NCBI RefSeq assembly: GCF_023149035.1
Contig: NZ_JAHXMY010000002.1
Location: forward strand, 1,302,001 to 1,366,000
Reading direction: 5' to 3'
Length of the DNA: 64,000 nucleotides
Source of the DNA: Microbacterium sp. EYE_78
GTDB taxonomy: Bacteria > Actinomycetota > Actinomycetes > Actinomycetales > Microbacteriaceae
Shown here: piece by piece, positions 1 through 10,563 of the stretch
Layout of the letters: each line of letters begins with the position of its first letter
Numbering within the stretch: position 1 is the first letter of the stretch
Translations under genes and position numbers: made by a program
Notes under the pieces: generated by a model
Database searches by the model: none
Seen by the model: only the letters and a program-made list of their open reading frames with translations
Told to the model about the DNA's origin: nothing

Positions 1-1373
1 TTCGCGAAGTATTCCTGGGCTTCGCCCAGGCTGAGACGCGAGGCATCCGCGATGGAATGTCCGTGCACGAGCACCGACAGGACCTCGGGCTTGAGGCGGT
101 CGCCGTTGCAGACCGGGCAGGGGACCTCGCGCAGGAACTCCGACCAGCGCTGTCGCTGGGTGTCGCTCTCCGCCTGCGTGAACTGTCGCTCGATGTACGG
201 GATGACGCCCTCGAAGCCCGAGGCGTAGCGCATCTCCCGCCCGTAGCGGTTTTTCCACTTGACCGTGACTTTGTAGTTCTCGCCGCTGAGGACCGCATCC
301 TGCACGTCCTGCGGCAGCCTCTTCCAGGGGGTGTTCAGCGAGAAGCCCAGGTCGTCGGCGAGCCCGACGAGCAGCCGCTCGTAGTACTGGAACAGTCCTT
401 TGCCCTGGGTCGTCCACGGGATGATCACGCCTTCCGCGATCGAGAGCTCCTCGTCGCCGAGCAGCAGCTCGGTGTCGACCGACATGCGCGTGCCGAGGCC
501 CGAGCACGCCGGACACGCACCGAAGGGGGCGTTGAACGAGAACGTGCGCGGCTCGATCTCGGTGAGCTGCAGCGCGTGGCCGTTCGGGCAGGCGAGCTTT
601 TCGCTGTAGCTCTGCCAGGCTGCGTCGCCCTCCTCGTCCACGAAGTTGACCTGCAGGATGCCGCCCGCGAGCCCCAGGGCGGTCTCGACCGAATCGGTCA
701 CGCGGCTCAGGATGTCGGGGCCGGCGACCAGCCGGTCGACGACGACGGCGATGTCGTGCTTGTAGCTCTTCTTCAGCACCGGCGGTTCAGCCAGCTGCGC
801 GACCTCCCCGTCGACGATGGCGCGCGCGTACCCCTTGGCTGAGAGCTCCTTGAAGAGGTCGACGAACTCGCCCTTCTTCTGCGAGACGACGGGCGCGACG
901 ATCTGATAGCGCGTCCGCTCCGGCAGCTCCATGAGCTGATCGGCGATCTGCTGCACGGTTTGACGCTGGATGCGCTCGCCGCACTCCGGGCAATGGGGCA
1001 CCCCGATGCGGGCCCACAGGAGGCGCATGTAGTCGTTGATCTCGGTGATCGTTCCGACGGTCGAGCGGGGGTTGCGGTTGGTCGACTTCTGGTCGATCGA
1101 CACGGCCGGGCTGAGCCCCTCGATGAAGTCGACGTCGGGTCGGTCGACCTGGCCGAGGAACTGGCGGGCGTAGGAGCTGAGCGACTCGATGTACCGGCGC
1201 TGCCCTTCGGCGAAGATCGTGTCGAAGGCGAGGCTCGATTTGCCGGACCCGGAAAGGCCGGTGAAGACGACGAGCGCATCGCGCGGGATCTCGAGGTCGA
1301 CGTTCTTCAGGTTGTGGACGCGGGCGCCACGGACACTGAGCTTGGACGCGGAGGGAACGGGGACGATGGGCAC
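1..1373 (-). CDS. uvrA: Excinuclease ABC subunit A, N-terminal part (cut by the window edge)
   Basis: This is the DNA-damage recognition ATPase of nucleotide excision repair, which works with UvrB and UvrC in the cytoplasm. About 457 codons are present and the C-terminal half lies beyond position 1. The visible part begins with a GTG at 1373 and shows the Walker A motif GLSGSGKS near residues 39-46, a CPECG knuckle near residue 125 and a later CPVCNGDR zinc motif, in the order expected for UvrA. The GTG start is favoured because a TAGGAT box ends 6 bases before it and no Shine-Dalgarno is needed; the only purine run (AGGA) is part of that box. The promoter carries a damage-type TGTCGGTG element, listed separately. 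uvrB lies about 0.8 kb upstream on the same strand. Confidence 0.97.
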   Translation of the reverse strand, partial: MPIVPVPSASKLSVRGARVHNLKNVDLEIPRDALVVFTGLSGSGKSSLAFDTIFAEGQRRYIESLSSYARQFLGQVDRPDVDFIEGLSPAVSIDQKSTNRNPRSTVGTITEINDYMRLLWARIGVPHCPECGERIQRQTVQQIADQLMELPERTRYQIVAPVVSQKKGEFVDLFKELSAKGYARAIVDGEVAQLAEPPVLKKSYKHDIAVVVDRLVAGPDILSRVTDSVETALGLAGGILQVNFVDEEGDAAWQSYSEKLACPNGHALQLTEIEPRTFSFNAPFGACPACSGLGTRMSVDTELLLGDEELSIAEGVIIPWTTQGKGLFQYYERLLVGLADDLGFSLNTPWKRLPQDVQDAVLSGENYKVTVKWKNRYGREMRYASGFEGVIPYIERQFTQAESDTQRQRWSEFLREVPCPVCNGDRLKPEVLSVLVHGHSIADASRLSLGEAQEYFA

Positions 1374-1379
1374 CGGACA

Positions 1380-1401
1380 ATCCTAGGTCGGGCCACCGAC
1401 A
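1380..1401 (-). promoter_or_regulatory. RecA-NDp/PafBC-type damage promoter of uvrA
   Basis: Read on the minus strand, TGTCGGTG is followed by 8 bases (GCCCGACC), then TAGGAT, then 6 bases and the uvrA GTG. This matches the mycobacterial LexA-independent damage promoter TTGTCRGTG-N8-TANNNT, which is recognised with the activator PafBC. No LexA box of the form GAAC-N4-GTTC is visible nearby. Confidence 0.7.
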
Positions 1402-1427
1402 TGGGCTCCGGCCTTCGCTCCGGGCGA

Positions 1428-1868
1428 TCAGTCGACAGGCGGACGGGTGCCCGCGAACGGCTGCAGACCGTCGCGGAGCCGTTCCACCGCAGCGACGTCC
1501 AGCCCCACACGCGCCATCACCTGACCCGGCACATCGAGGGCTCTCGCGCGGAGCGCGGTCCCCTCCTCCGTGAGCGCGATGTCGAGGACGCGCTCGTCGG
1601 ATGAGCGTCGACGACGGGTGACGAGCCCCTGCGCCTCGAGCCGCTTGATGGTCGGCGAGAGCGAGGGCGCCTCCACGGCGAGGGCGGTGGCCAGCTCGCG
1701 CAGCGATTGCGGCGCCCGCTCCCAGAGCGCGAGCATGACGAGGTACTGGGGATGCGTGAGACCCAGCGGTTCGAGCACGGGACGGTAGATCGACACGACG
1801 TTGCGCGCCGCCGTCACGATCGCGAAGCAGAGCTGGTTCTCGAGCTTCAGGACATCGTCGGCGTTCAT
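1428..1868 (-). CDS. OhrR-type MarR family redox regulator
   Basis: This 146-residue winged-helix repressor belongs to the organic-hydroperoxide-sensing OhrR branch of MarR. Near the N-terminus it has LENQLCF, in which Cys14 matches the peroxidatic Cys15 of Bacillus subtilis OhrR, and Tyr28 matches Tyr29 of that protein. The second tyrosine that polarises the thiol (Tyr40) is His39 here. The winged helix follows at about residues 50-100, with SSDERVLDIALTEEG as the wing. The start at 1868 has GAGGA about 9 bases upstream. No ohr peroxidase gene is adjacent. The only divergent neighbour is a small zinc-knuckle gene, and a TTAGT/ACTAA palindrome lies between the two. Confidence 0.88.
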   Translation of the reverse strand: MNADDVLKLENQLCFAIVTAARNVVSIYRPVLEPLGLTHPQYLVMLALWERAPQSLRELATALAVEAPSLSPTIKRLEAQGLVTRRRRSSDERVLDIALTEEGTALRARALDVPGQVMARVGLDVAAVERLRDGLQPFAGTRPPVD

Positions 1869-1893
1869 CAGAAAGTCCTCACTACACGAAGAG

Positions 1894-1905
1894 TTAGTAC
1901 ACTAA
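1894..1905. promoter_or_regulatory. Candidate operator between the OhrR-like gene and its divergent neighbour
   Basis: TTAGT-AC-ACTAA is a 5-base perfect inverted repeat with a 2-base centre. It overlaps the candidate -10 box TACACT (1898-1903) of the rightward gene and lies 26 bases before the regulator start, a usual place for MarR autoregulation. Binding by this regulator is inferred. Confidence 0.45.
1898..1903 (+). promoter_or_regulatory. Candidate -10 box, leaderless start of the 1910 gene
   Basis: TACACT ends 6 bases before the ATG at 1910 and no Shine-Dalgarno is present, so the transcript probably begins at or beside the start codon. Confidence 0.45.
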
Positions 1906-1909
1906 GCAT

Positions 1910-2155
1910 ATGGCCGACGAGCACGCGCAACCCGACGAGCGCCCTTCACTGCGGGCGAGGGTCCGCGCCGCCGGCGGGTGGTACGCATATTGGAACAGCC
2001 GCCTCATCCGCTACGCCGGCCCGGCGTCGGTGGGACCCTACGACACCGAGCCCGAGCCGATCCGCACCGAGCGCGCCTGTCCGCTGTGCGGACACCCCAT
2101 GTCCGAGCACACGTTCGATCGTTCCGGCGAGCGACCGCTCATGCACTGCCCCTGA
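1910..2155 (+). CDS. Small hypothetical protein with a zinc-knuckle-like C-terminus
   Basis: I do not recognise a named function. The 81-residue product has an aromatic N-terminal stretch (GGWYAYWNSR) and a C-terminal CPLCGHPMSEH segment ending in MHCP. Cys57, Cys60 and Cys80 with nearby histidines could bind one zinc ion. It has no signal peptide or membrane helix. It is transcribed away from the OhrR-like regulator across a shared 41-base region holding a palindrome, so it is the most likely target of that regulator in this window. It converges on uvrB with a 43-base gap in which I see no clear terminator. Confidence 0.75.
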   Translation: MADEHAQPDERPSLRARVRAAGGWYAYWNSRLIRYAGPASVGPYDTEPEPIRTERACPLCGHPMSEHTFDRSGERPLMHCP

Positions 2156-2198
2156 CCGGCGCACGCCCCGCGGGCGGCCGGGCGGAGCGACGCTGCGC

Positions 2199-4280
2199 TC
2201 AGGCGTGCCCGGCCTTCTCCATCGCCCGCAGCTCCTTCTTGAGGTCCTGCACCTCGTCCCGGAGACGCCCCGCCAGCTCGAACTTCAATTCGTCGGCCGC
2301 GGCGAGCATCTGACGAGTCAGGTCCTCGATCGTCGCCTCGAGCTGGTTCGCCCCCTCGGCCGCGATGCCTTCACGTCGCAGCTGCGGCGTCGGACTCTTG
2401 CCCTTGCCGGACTTCGTCTTGCCCTTGCCGCGGCTGTCCATCATGTCCCGCGTGTCGGTCGCCTCTCGGGCGAGCGCGTCGGTGATGTCGGCGATCTTCT
2501 TGCGCAGCGGCTGCGGATCGATGCCGTTCTCGAGGTTGTACGCGATCTGCTTCTCACGTCGACGCTCGGTCTCCTCGATCGCCGCGGCCATCGAGTCCGT
2601 GATCTTGTCGGCGTACATGTGCACCTGGCCGGACACGTTGCGCGCGGCACGGCCGATCGTCTGGATGAGCGAGGTCCCCGACCGCAGGAAACCCTCCTTG
2701 TCCGCATCGAGGATCGCGACCAGTGACACCTCGGGAAGGTCGAGGCCTTCGCGCAGGAGATTGATGCCGACGAGCACGTCGTAGACACCCTGGCGCAGCT
2801 CGGTCAGCAGTTCGACGCGACGGAGCGTGTCGACGTCGGAGTGCAGATAGCGCACCCGCACGCCGTGCTCCCCGAGGAAGTCGGTCAGCTCCTCAGCCAT
2901 CTTCTTCGTGAGGGTCGTCACGAGGACCCGCTCGTCGCGATCGACACGCACCCTGATCTCCTCGAGGAGGTCGTCGATCTGCCCCTTCGACGGCTTCACG
3001 ATGATCTCGGGATCGACGAGTCCGGTCGGACGGATGATCTGCTCGACGACGCCGTCGGCGATGCCCATCTCGTAGCGACCCGGGGTCGCCGAGAGGTAGA
3101 CGGTCTGGCCGATGCGCTGCTTGAACTCGTCGAAGCGCAGCGGCCGGTTGTCCATCGCGCTCGGCAGTCGGAAGCCGTGGTCGACGAGCGTGCGCTTGCG
3201 TGAGGCATCCCCCTCGTACATCGCGCCGATCTGCGGCACGGTCACATGCGACTCGTCGATGACCAGCAGGAAGTCGTCGGGGAAGAAGTCGAGCAGGGTG
3301 TGGGGCGCCTCGCCCGGCATCCGGCCGTCAAGGTGACGCGAGTAGTTCTCGATGCCCGAGCAGAACCCGAGCTGCTGCAGCATCTCCAGATCGAAGGTCG
3401 TGCGCATGCGCAGACGCTGCGCCTCGAGCAGCTTGCCCTGCGACTCGAACTCCTTCAGCCGTTCCTCGAGCTCGTGCTCGATCGTGCCGATGGCGCGTTG
3501 AACGGTCTCGGTGCCGGCGACGTAGTGGGATGCCGGGAAGATCGGCACGCTCTCGAGCTTCTGCACGACGTCCCCCGTGAGCGGGTGCAGCATGTACAGC
3601 GCCTCGATCTCGTCGCCGAACAGCTCGATCCGCACGGCGTACTCCTCGTACACCGGGATGATCTCGATCGTGTCGCCGCGCACGCGGAAGTTGCCGCGCG
3701 AGAAGTCGACGTCGTTGCGGTTGTACTGCATCGCGATGAACTTGCGGATGAGGGCGTCGCGGTCGTACCGCTCCCCCACCTGCAGCGCGACCATCGCCCG
3801 GAGGTACTCCTCGGGCGCGCCGAGACCGTAGATGCAGGACACGGTCGACACCACCACGACGTCGCGCCGACTCAACAGGGAGTTGGTCGTGGAGTGACGG
3901 AGCCGCTCGACCTCGGCGTTGATCGACGAGTCCTTCTCGATGAAGGTGTCCGTCTGCGGGACGTAGGCCTCGGGCTGGTAGTAGTCGTAATAGCTGACGA
4001 AGTACTCGACCGCGTTGTTGGGCATGAGGTCGCGGAACTCGTTCGCGAGCTGCGCGGCCAGCGTCTTGTTGTGGGCCAGCACGAGGGTCGGTCGTTGGAC
4101 CTGCTCGACGAGCCACGCCGTCGTCGCCGACTTGCCCGTTCCGGTGGCGCCGAGCAGCACGACGTCGGTCTCGCCGGCGTTGATGCGGGACGCGAGGTCC
4201 GCGATCGCGTGCGGCTGGTCGCCGCTCGGCATGTACTCGCTGATGACCTCGAACGGCCGGACGGAGCGCGTGGTCTGCAT
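2199..4280 (-). CDS. uvrB: Excinuclease ABC subunit B
   Basis: UvrB is the helicase-like damage-verification subunit that receives DNA from UvrA and recruits UvrC. The 693-residue product has Walker A GATGTGKS at residues 44-51, the beta-hairpin region with [20 protein letters not shown] near 96-115, the DESHVTVPQ helicase motif II segment, and the C-terminal UVR motif around 652-688 that contacts UvrC. The length is normal for the family. The ATG at 4280 is preceded by TACCCT with a 6-base gap, so it is probably leaderless, and by a TGTCGGCG damage element that matches the uvrA promoter. coaE lies 58 bases upstream and may not share this promoter. Confidence 0.98.
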   Translation of the reverse strand: MQTTRSVRPFEVISEYMPSGDQPHAIADLASRINAGETDVVLLGATGTGKSATTAWLVEQVQRPTLVLAHNKTLAAQLANEFRDLMPNNAVEYFVSYYDYYQPEAYVPQTDTFIEKDSSINAEVERLRHSTTNSLLSRRDVVVVSTVSCIYGLGAPEEYLRAMVALQVGERYDRDALIRKFIAMQYNRNDVDFSRGNFRVRGDTIEIIPVYEEYAVRIELFGDEIEALYMLHPLTGDVVQKLESVPIFPASHYVAGTETVQRAIGTIEHELEERLKEFESQGKLLEAQRLRMRTTFDLEMLQQLGFCSGIENYSRHLDGRMPGEAPHTLLDFFPDDFLLVIDESHVTVPQIGAMYEGDASRKRTLVDHGFRLPSAMDNRPLRFDEFKQRIGQTVYLSATPGRYEMGIADGVVEQIIRPTGLVDPEIIVKPSKGQIDDLLEEIRVRVDRDERVLVTTLTKKMAEELTDFLGEHGVRVRYLHSDVDTLRRVELLTELRQGVYDVLVGINLLREGLDLPEVSLVAILDADKEGFLRSGTSLIQTIGRAARNVSGQVHMYADKITDSMAAAIEETERRREKQIAYNLENGIDPQPLRKKIADITDALAREATDTRDMMDSRGKGKTKSGKGKSPTPQLRREGIAAEGANQLEATIEDLTRQMLAAADELKFELAGRLRDEVQDLKKELRAMEKAGHA

Positions 4281-4286
4281 GCTTCC

Positions 4287-4308
4287 AGGGTAGGCGGGGC
4301 CGCCGACA
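4287..4308 (-). promoter_or_regulatory. RecA-NDp/PafBC-type damage promoter of uvrB
   Basis: On the minus strand TGTCGGCG, 8 bases (GCCCCGCC), TACCCT and 6 bases lead to the uvrB ATG. It has the same layout as the uvrA promoter, and the similarity extends about 20 bases further upstream (38 of 50 positions identical by eye). Confidence 0.68.
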
Positions 4309-4338
4309 CCGGCTCCGGCGTTCGCCGTCGGCGTGCGG

Positions 4339-4935
4339 TCAGGCCCGCAGTCGCTCCCAGAGGGCGTCCGTCTGCGCGATCGTGTCCGACAGGTCCCCGG
4401 CGGTGTCGATGACGACGTCGGCGATCGCGAGGCGCCGGTCGTCGTCCACCTGCGAGGCGATGCGCGCGTCGGCGTCTTCGGGCGTCATCCCGCGCAGTTC
4501 CACGAGCCGCTGGCGCCGCAGCGCCGCCGGCGCATGGGCGACGACCACCAGCTCCCACGGGTCCTCGGCGCGCGCCTCGAGCAGGAGCGGCACGTCGTAG
4601 ACGACGACGGCGCGCGCGTCCGCGTCGAACGCCGCGGTGAAGCGGCGAGCCGACTCCGCGCGGACCGCGGGGTGGACGATCGCGTTCAGGCGGCGCACCG
4701 CGTCCGGGTCGCCGAACACGCGCGACGCCAGGCGAGCGCGGTCGAGCTCACCGGCCGCGGTGAGCACGTCGCGACCGAACTCCCCTGCGATGCCCTCGAG
4801 CACCGGCATCCCGGGCTGCTGCACCTCGCGGACGAGCGCGTCCGCGTCGACGACGACGGCCCCACGGTCGGCCAGGCGACGGGCGATGGTGGACTTCCCC
4901 GAGGCGATTCCGCCGGTCAGCGCGATGAGAGGCAC
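4339..4935 (-). CDS. coaE: Dephospho-CoA kinase
   Basis: CoaE catalyses the last step of coenzyme A synthesis, ATP-dependent phosphorylation of the 3'-hydroxyl of dephospho-CoA. The 198-residue product has the P-loop GGIASGKST at residues 8-16 and the family segments [14 protein letters not shown] and YDVPLLLEA. The start is GTG at 4935 with CGGAGA directly upstream. Placement next to uvrB on the same strand is common in high-GC Gram-positives. The gene ends 58 bases before the uvrB start, which has its own promoter. Confidence 0.96.
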   Translation of the reverse strand: MPLIALTGGIASGKSTIARRLADRGAVVVDADALVREVQQPGMPVLEGIAGEFGRDVLTAAGELDRARLASRVFGDPDAVRRLNAIVHPAVRAESARRFTAAFDADARAVVVYDVPLLLEARAEDPWELVVVAHAPAALRRQRLVELRGMTPEDADARIASQVDDDRRLAIADVVIDTAGDLSDTIAQTDALWERLRA

Positions 4936-4959
4936 TCTCCGAGGATGCCACGGACGGGG

Positions 4960-6143
4960 TCAGCCCAGGTGCGATCGCGCCTCGTCCACGCCGCCGAAGA
5001 GGACGGATGCCTCGAGGCTCCGCGAGGCGCGCAGGGCCGCCGCCCGGGCGCTCGTCAGCAGGGTGTCGGTGTCGTAGCCGACGGTCTCCGTCAACCCGAT
5101 CCCGATCCCGACGACGGGCAGCAGCCCCGTCGGGTTGCCGGCGAGGTCGTCGATGCAGCCGCGGTAGATCGCCGCCGCCTGCCTGCGGGCATCGGCGGCG
5201 GTGCTCGCCACCCCGCAGACCGAAAGGGTCGAGTCCCCGTCCTCCCCGACGAAGGCGGATGCCGGGGCGTGACGCCGCACCGAACGCCGCCACTGCGCGG
5301 CGAGCTCGTCCGCGGCATCCGAGCCGAAGGCCGCACCCATCTCGTCCAGGCCGTCGACGTGGACGACGATGACGCTCACGATCTCCTGTCGCCAGCCGGC
5401 GCGCTCGGCCATGTCGCGCAGCGCATCGCGGTACGTCCCCGCGAGCATGATGCCGTCGGCGGCGACGCCGTTCTCGCTCAGCCACTCATAGCGCTGGATG
5501 GCGCTCTTGCTCGCCCGGAGGATCGAGGTCACCACCACCGCCACCATCGTGAGGACGACGGTCACGATGTTCGCAGAGATCGATCCGAACCACGCATCGA
5601 AGAACGCGCCCTGGGGACCGTCGACCAGGAAGACCACGAGGCGGGCGGCGTAGTACACGGCGGCGGCGAACAGCACGCCCGTCAGCAGTCGCGCGTTGCC
5701 GAGCCGGCCCATCGGGCGCCGGAGGGCCTCCCACCCGCCGGCGGCGAAGAGGACGACGATCAGCGCCGCCATGACCGTCCACCCACCCCACGATCCCTCG
5801 ACGGGGACGCGGATCACCGCCGCGACGAAGGTGAGCACCGTGAAGGTCCCGACGGCGACGGACTGCCACCCGATCGGACGGTCGTTGAACCGCCGGTTGC
5901 CGAGCCAGATGAACGCCGGGGTGAGGATGAAGCTCGCGTTGCCGAAGGCGATGGCGACCGCGCCGCCCACTCCGGCCGCCCAGGAGATGTAGGCGAAGGT
6001 CGTGGCCGTACCGCAGAGGTATGCGACTGCCCACAGGCGCCCTGCGCCCGCGTCCCGGCGGCGCAGGGTCTCGATGACGAAGATCGCCGTCGCGACGAGG
6101 GCGACGATCGCGGTCATCACCGTGACGGAGAAGAGGTCGAGCG

Positions 6144-6147
<4 letters not shown>
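4960..6147 (-). CDS. Membrane protein with a degenerate GGDEF domain
   Basis: The 395-residue protein has about seven predicted membrane helices over residues 5-210, then a GGDEF-fold domain at about 225-395. The fold is visible in VIVVHVDGLDEMGAAFGSD followed by DELAAQWRRSVRRH, which aligns with the metal-site strand and the helix of diguanylate cyclases. The catalytic GGDEF turn is replaced by GEDGDS at 301-306, so cyclic-di-GMP synthesis is unlikely. A role as a nucleotide-binding or protein-binding sensor is more plausible. The start overlaps the stop of the histidine kinase gene upstream by 4 bases (ATGA), so the two are translationally coupled. Confidence 0.85.
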
Positions 6148-7850
<1,703 letters not shown>

Positions 7851-7856
7851 ACCTGC

Positions 7857-7862
7857 ACGTTA
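7857..7862 (-). promoter_or_regulatory. Candidate -10 box, leaderless start of the histidine kinase
   Basis: TAACGT on the minus strand ends 6 bases before the GTG at 7850. The intervening GCAGGT could also act as a weak and very close Shine-Dalgarno. Confidence 0.35.
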
Positions 7863-7891
7863 CCGGGCGCAGCGGCGACGCCGGAACGACC

Positions 7892-7922
7892 GAGGGGCCG
7901 GAGCACATGGCTCCGACCCCTC
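7892..7922 (-). terminator. Terminator of rpsA
   Basis: Two 13-base arms, 7892-7904 and 7910-7922, form a GC-rich hairpin with a single mismatch and a 5-base loop. It starts 19 bases after the rpsA stop. There is no clear run of T. Confidence 0.7.
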
Positions 7923-7940
7923 GATGCGGGTGGTGTTCGA

Positions 7941-9392
7941 TCAGCGACCGGACAGCTTCTCGCGGAGAGCCGCCAGCGCCTCGTCGTCGGCGAGGGTGCC
8001 GGCGCCGCCGGAGACCTCGGACGAGAAGGACGACGAACCCGAGTCGGCGGGAGCGGCGGCCTCGGCCTCGAGGGCCTTGGCGACAGCGGCCTTGTGAGCC
8101 TCCCAGCGACCCTGCGCAGCGGCGTACTCGGCCTCCCAGGCGAGGCGGGCCTCGTCGAAGCCCTCCTTCCACTGGTTGGTCTCGGGGTCGAAGCCCTCGG
8201 GGTACTTGTACTCGCCGTTCTCGTCGTACTCGGTGACCATGCCGTACAGCGCCGGGTCGAACTCGGTGCCGTTGGGGTCGACCGACTCGTTGGCCTGCTT
8301 GAGCGACAGCGAGATGCGGCGACGCTCGAGGTCGATGTCGATGATCTTGACGAAGACCTCTTCACCGACCGAGACGACCTGCTCGGCGAGCTCGACGTGC
8401 TTGCCCGAGAGCTCGGAGATGTGCACGAGGCCCTCGATGCCGTCGGCGACGCGGACGAACGCACCGAACGGGACGAGCTTGGTGACCTTGCCCGGAGCGA
8501 CCTGACCGATCGCGTGGGTGCGGGCGAAGACCTGCCACGGGTCCTCCTGGGTCGCCTTCAGCGACAGCGAGACGCGCTCGCGGTCCAGGTCGACCTCGAG
8601 GATCTCGACGGTGACCTCCTGGCCGACCTCGACGACCTCGGACGCGTGCTCGATGTGCTTCCACGAGAGCTCCGAGACGTGGACGAGACCGTCGACGCCA
8701 CCGAGGTCGACGAACGCACCGAAGTTGACGATCGACGAGACGGTGCCCTTGCGGACCTGACCCTTGTGGAGGTTGTTGAGGAAGTTCGAGCGCGACTCGG
8801 ACTGCGTCTGCTCGAGCAGCGCGCGACGCGAGAGGACGACGTTGTTGCGGTTCTTGTCCAGTTCGAGGATCTTCGCCTCGAGTTCCTGGCCGAGGTACGG
8901 CGTCAGGTCACGGACACGGCGCAGCTCGATGAGCGACGCGGGCAGGAACCCGCGGAGGCCGATGTCGACGATGAGACCACCCTTGACGACCTCGATCACG
9001 GAACCGGTGACGACACCGTCGTTCTCCTTGATCTTCTCGACGTCGCCCCACGCACGCTCGTACTGCGCGCGCTTCTTGGACAGGATCAGGCGGCCTTCCT
9101 TGTCCTCCTTCTGGAGAACGAGGGCCTCGACCTGGTCGCCGACGTTGACGACCTCGTTGGGGTCGACGTCGTGCTTGATCGAAAGCTCACGCGAGGGGAT
9201 GACACCCTCGGTCTTGTAGCCGACGTCGAGGAGGACCTCGTCGCGGTCGATCTTCACGACGGTGCCTTCGATGAGGTCTCCGTCGTTGAAGAACTTCAGG
9301 GTCTTCTCGACCGCGGCCAGGAAGTCCTCAGCAGATCCGATGTCGTTGATGGCGACCTGCTTGGTGGCCGGGGCGGTCGTTGCGTTAGTCAT
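7941..9392 (-). CDS. rpsA: 30S ribosomal protein S1
   Basis: S1 binds mRNA on the small ribosomal subunit and helps initiation. The 483-residue protein has four S1 RNA-binding repeats (about residues 35-105, 122-190, 210-278 and 295-365), seen as recurring GTVVKI, GSVIEV, GTVSSIVNFGAFVDLGG and GKVTKLVPFGAFV segments. An acidic and alanine-rich tail follows. This is the four-repeat form of actinobacteria, not the six-repeat form of enterobacteria. The ATG at 9392 is chosen because MTNATTAPATKQ is the usual N-terminus and AAGGA lies 11 bases upstream. The frame stays open for 35 more codons upstream, but these look like untranslated leader. A structured leader of about 100 bases or more is likely. 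Confidence 0.96.
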   Translation of the reverse strand: MTNATTAPATKQVAINDIGSAEDFLAAVEKTLKFFNDGDLIEGTVVKIDRDEVLLDVGYKTEGVIPSRELSIKHDVDPNEVVNVGDQVEALVLQKEDKEGRLILSKKRAQYERAWGDVEKIKENDGVVTGSVIEVVKGGLIVDIGLRGFLPASLIELRRVRDLTPYLGQELEAKILELDKNRNNVVLSRRALLEQTQSESRSNFLNNLHKGQVRKGTVSSIVNFGAFVDLGGVDGLVHVSELSWKHIEHASEVVEVGQEVTVEILEVDLDRERVSLSLKATQEDPWQVFARTHAIGQVAPGKVTKLVPFGAFVRVADGIEGLVHISELSGKHVELAEQVVSVGEEVFVKIIDIDLERRRISLSLKQANESVDPNGTEFDPALYGMVTEYDENGEYKYPEGFDPETNQWKEGFDEARLAWEAEYAAAQGRWEAHKAAVAKALEAEAAAPADSGSSSFSSEVSGGAGTLADDEALAALREKLSGR

Positions 9393-9503
9393 GTAGGGGG
9401 TTGTCCTTGGATGGTGTTGTGATCGGGCCCCGGAGCACATCCGCGCGAGGACGCACGGCAGCCGACGGAGGCGTGGTGGTTGGTGTTGCGATGTCACGCA
9501 GGC

Positions 9504-9519
9504 ATGGCTGAAGAGCCAT
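9504..9519. promoter_or_regulatory. Hairpin in the rpsA leader
   Basis: ATGGCT-GAAG-AGCCAT is a perfect 6-bp stem with a GNRA-like GAAG loop, about 110 bases upstream of the rpsA start. A candidate -10 box (GATACT on the minus strand) lies just above it, so the hairpin would fall near the 5' end of the rpsA mRNA. Its function is unknown; mRNA stabilisation or S1 autoregulation are possible. Confidence 0.35.
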
Positions 9520-9539
9520 TCGTGTGACGCTCCAGAGTA

Positions 9540-9959
9540 TCAGACGGCGTCGACGTAGTACCAGCGACCAGCGCGTCGGACGAAGCGGCTGTGCTCCTCG
9601 AGGATGCGGGGCGCCCCCGACGGGCCGTCGCGCCACTTCGCGCGGAATCGCACCCGCCCCGAGCGCCCGTCCGCCGACGTGTCCGCGTCGAGGACGTCGA
9701 GCCCCAGCCAGATCGTCGCCGGGTCCAGCGCGACCTCATCCGGTCGTGTCGCCGGAAACCACGAGTCGCGGAGGTGCTGCTCGTCACCGAGCACGAACGC
9801 CGTGTACCGCGAGCGCATGAGGTCCTCCGGGCCCGCGGCCGGTCGCCCCTCCAGCACCGGACCGCAGCACTGTCCGAATGGACGACGGCCGCAGGGACAC
9901 GGCGCGGTCGCGGCGGGACGCGTACCGCGCCGAGCGGATGCCGCAGCGCCGAATGACAT
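9540..9959 (-). CDS. YchJ-family (UPF0225) SEC-C-motif protein
   Basis: The 139-residue product fits the YchJ family. It has an N-terminal zinc motif CPCG-GQCCGP (Cys21, Cys23, Cys31, Cys32), then the typical LMRSRYTAF and HLRDSW segments, and an NTF2-like fold ending in FVRRAGRWYYVD. The biochemical role of the family is not established. The protein is cytosolic. It ends 147 bases before rpsA on the same strand. The upstream region 9960-10050 is shared with the divergent lipoprotein gene. Confidence 0.9.
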   Translation of the reverse strand: MSFGAAASARRGTRPAATAPCPCGRRPFGQCCGPVLEGRPAAGPEDLMRSRYTAFVLGDEQHLRDSWFPATRPDEVALDPATIWLGLDVLDADTSADGRSGRVRFRAKWRDGPSGAPRILEEHSRFVRRAGRWYYVDAV

Positions 9960-10038
9960 GGTTCCTCCCCATCCCCGGACGGTCGACTCCGGAGCCTACG
10001 CGCTGTGGACAACCCGCGGCGCCGGTGGAGGTGCTCAC

Positions 10039-10044
10039 TACGGT
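10039..10044 (+). promoter_or_regulatory. Candidate -10 box, leaderless start of the lipoprotein gene
   Basis: TACGGT is followed by 6 bases and the ATG at 10051. No Shine-Dalgarno is visible. Confidence 0.4.
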
Positions 10045-10050
10045 GGTCGC

Positions 10051-10563
10051 ATGCGCGCACGAGGACTCGCCGGGATGCTGACTGCACTGACCCTGACCGC
10101 CGCTCTCGCGTCCTGCGCGCCCAGCGCGACACCGACCCCCACGCCATCCGAGACCGGCTTCGCATCGGAGGCGGAGGCGTTCGCCGCCGCCGAGGAGACC
10201 TATCGCGCCTACGTCGACGCGTACAACGGCTGGATCACGGATGAGCGAGGGCAAGACCCACTCGCTCTCCTAGCCGGTCAGGCTCTCGTTGACGAAACAA
10301 AGAACCGCGAGGAGCTCGAGGAGGCTGGCCTCCACATCCGTGGGTCCTTTCAAGTCTCTGACTTCGCCGGACAGTCCTGGACATCTGATCAAGTGCAGGC
10401 TTTGGTATGCCTGGACCTCTCAGGCGTCCGCGTTGAGACAGACGCCGGAGAGGACACAACTCCGAAAGATAGATCGGATGCCAATCTGCTAGAGGTGCGG
10501 TTCCGCGCCGGAGCTGACGACATTCGGATCATTTCTAGTCTGCTCAGGAGTGAGGAGTGTTAG
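10051..10563 (+). CDS. Putative secreted lipoprotein of unknown function
   Basis: The 170-residue product starts with a signal peptide of positively charged MRARG, a hydrophobic core and the lipobox LASC, so the mature protein should carry lipid on Cys near residue 23. A TPTPTPSE linker follows, then a helical segment (EAEAFAAAEETYRAYVDAYN) and an NTF2-like or SnoaL-like alpha/beta domain. I cannot assign a function. From about 10261 to 10560 the GC content is only about 58 % by hand count, against about 70 % around it, and rare codons such as ACA, TTG and TCT appear. The C-terminal part may have been acquired or may evolve differently. The next gene overlaps its stop by 7 bases, which suggests coupling. 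Confidence 0.8.
   Translation: MRARGLAGMLTALTLTAALASCAPSATPTPTPSETGFASEAEAFAAAEETYRAYVDAYNGWITDERGQDPLALLAGQALVDETKNREELEEAGLHIRGSFQVSDFAGQSWTSDQVQALVCLDLSGVRVETDAGEDTTPKDRSDANLLEVRFRAGADDIRIISSLLRSEEC

Noticed and set aside
1374..4338. LexA (SOS) boxes at uvrA and uvrB
   Set aside because: I found no GAAC-N4-GTTC in either upstream region; the TGTCGG-type element is the better match.
9393..9497. N-terminal extension of ribosomal protein S1 by 35 codons
   Set aside because: The extension (Arg/Pro/Ser-rich) is unlike any S1 protein, and the conserved protein begins at 9392 with its own AAGGA site.
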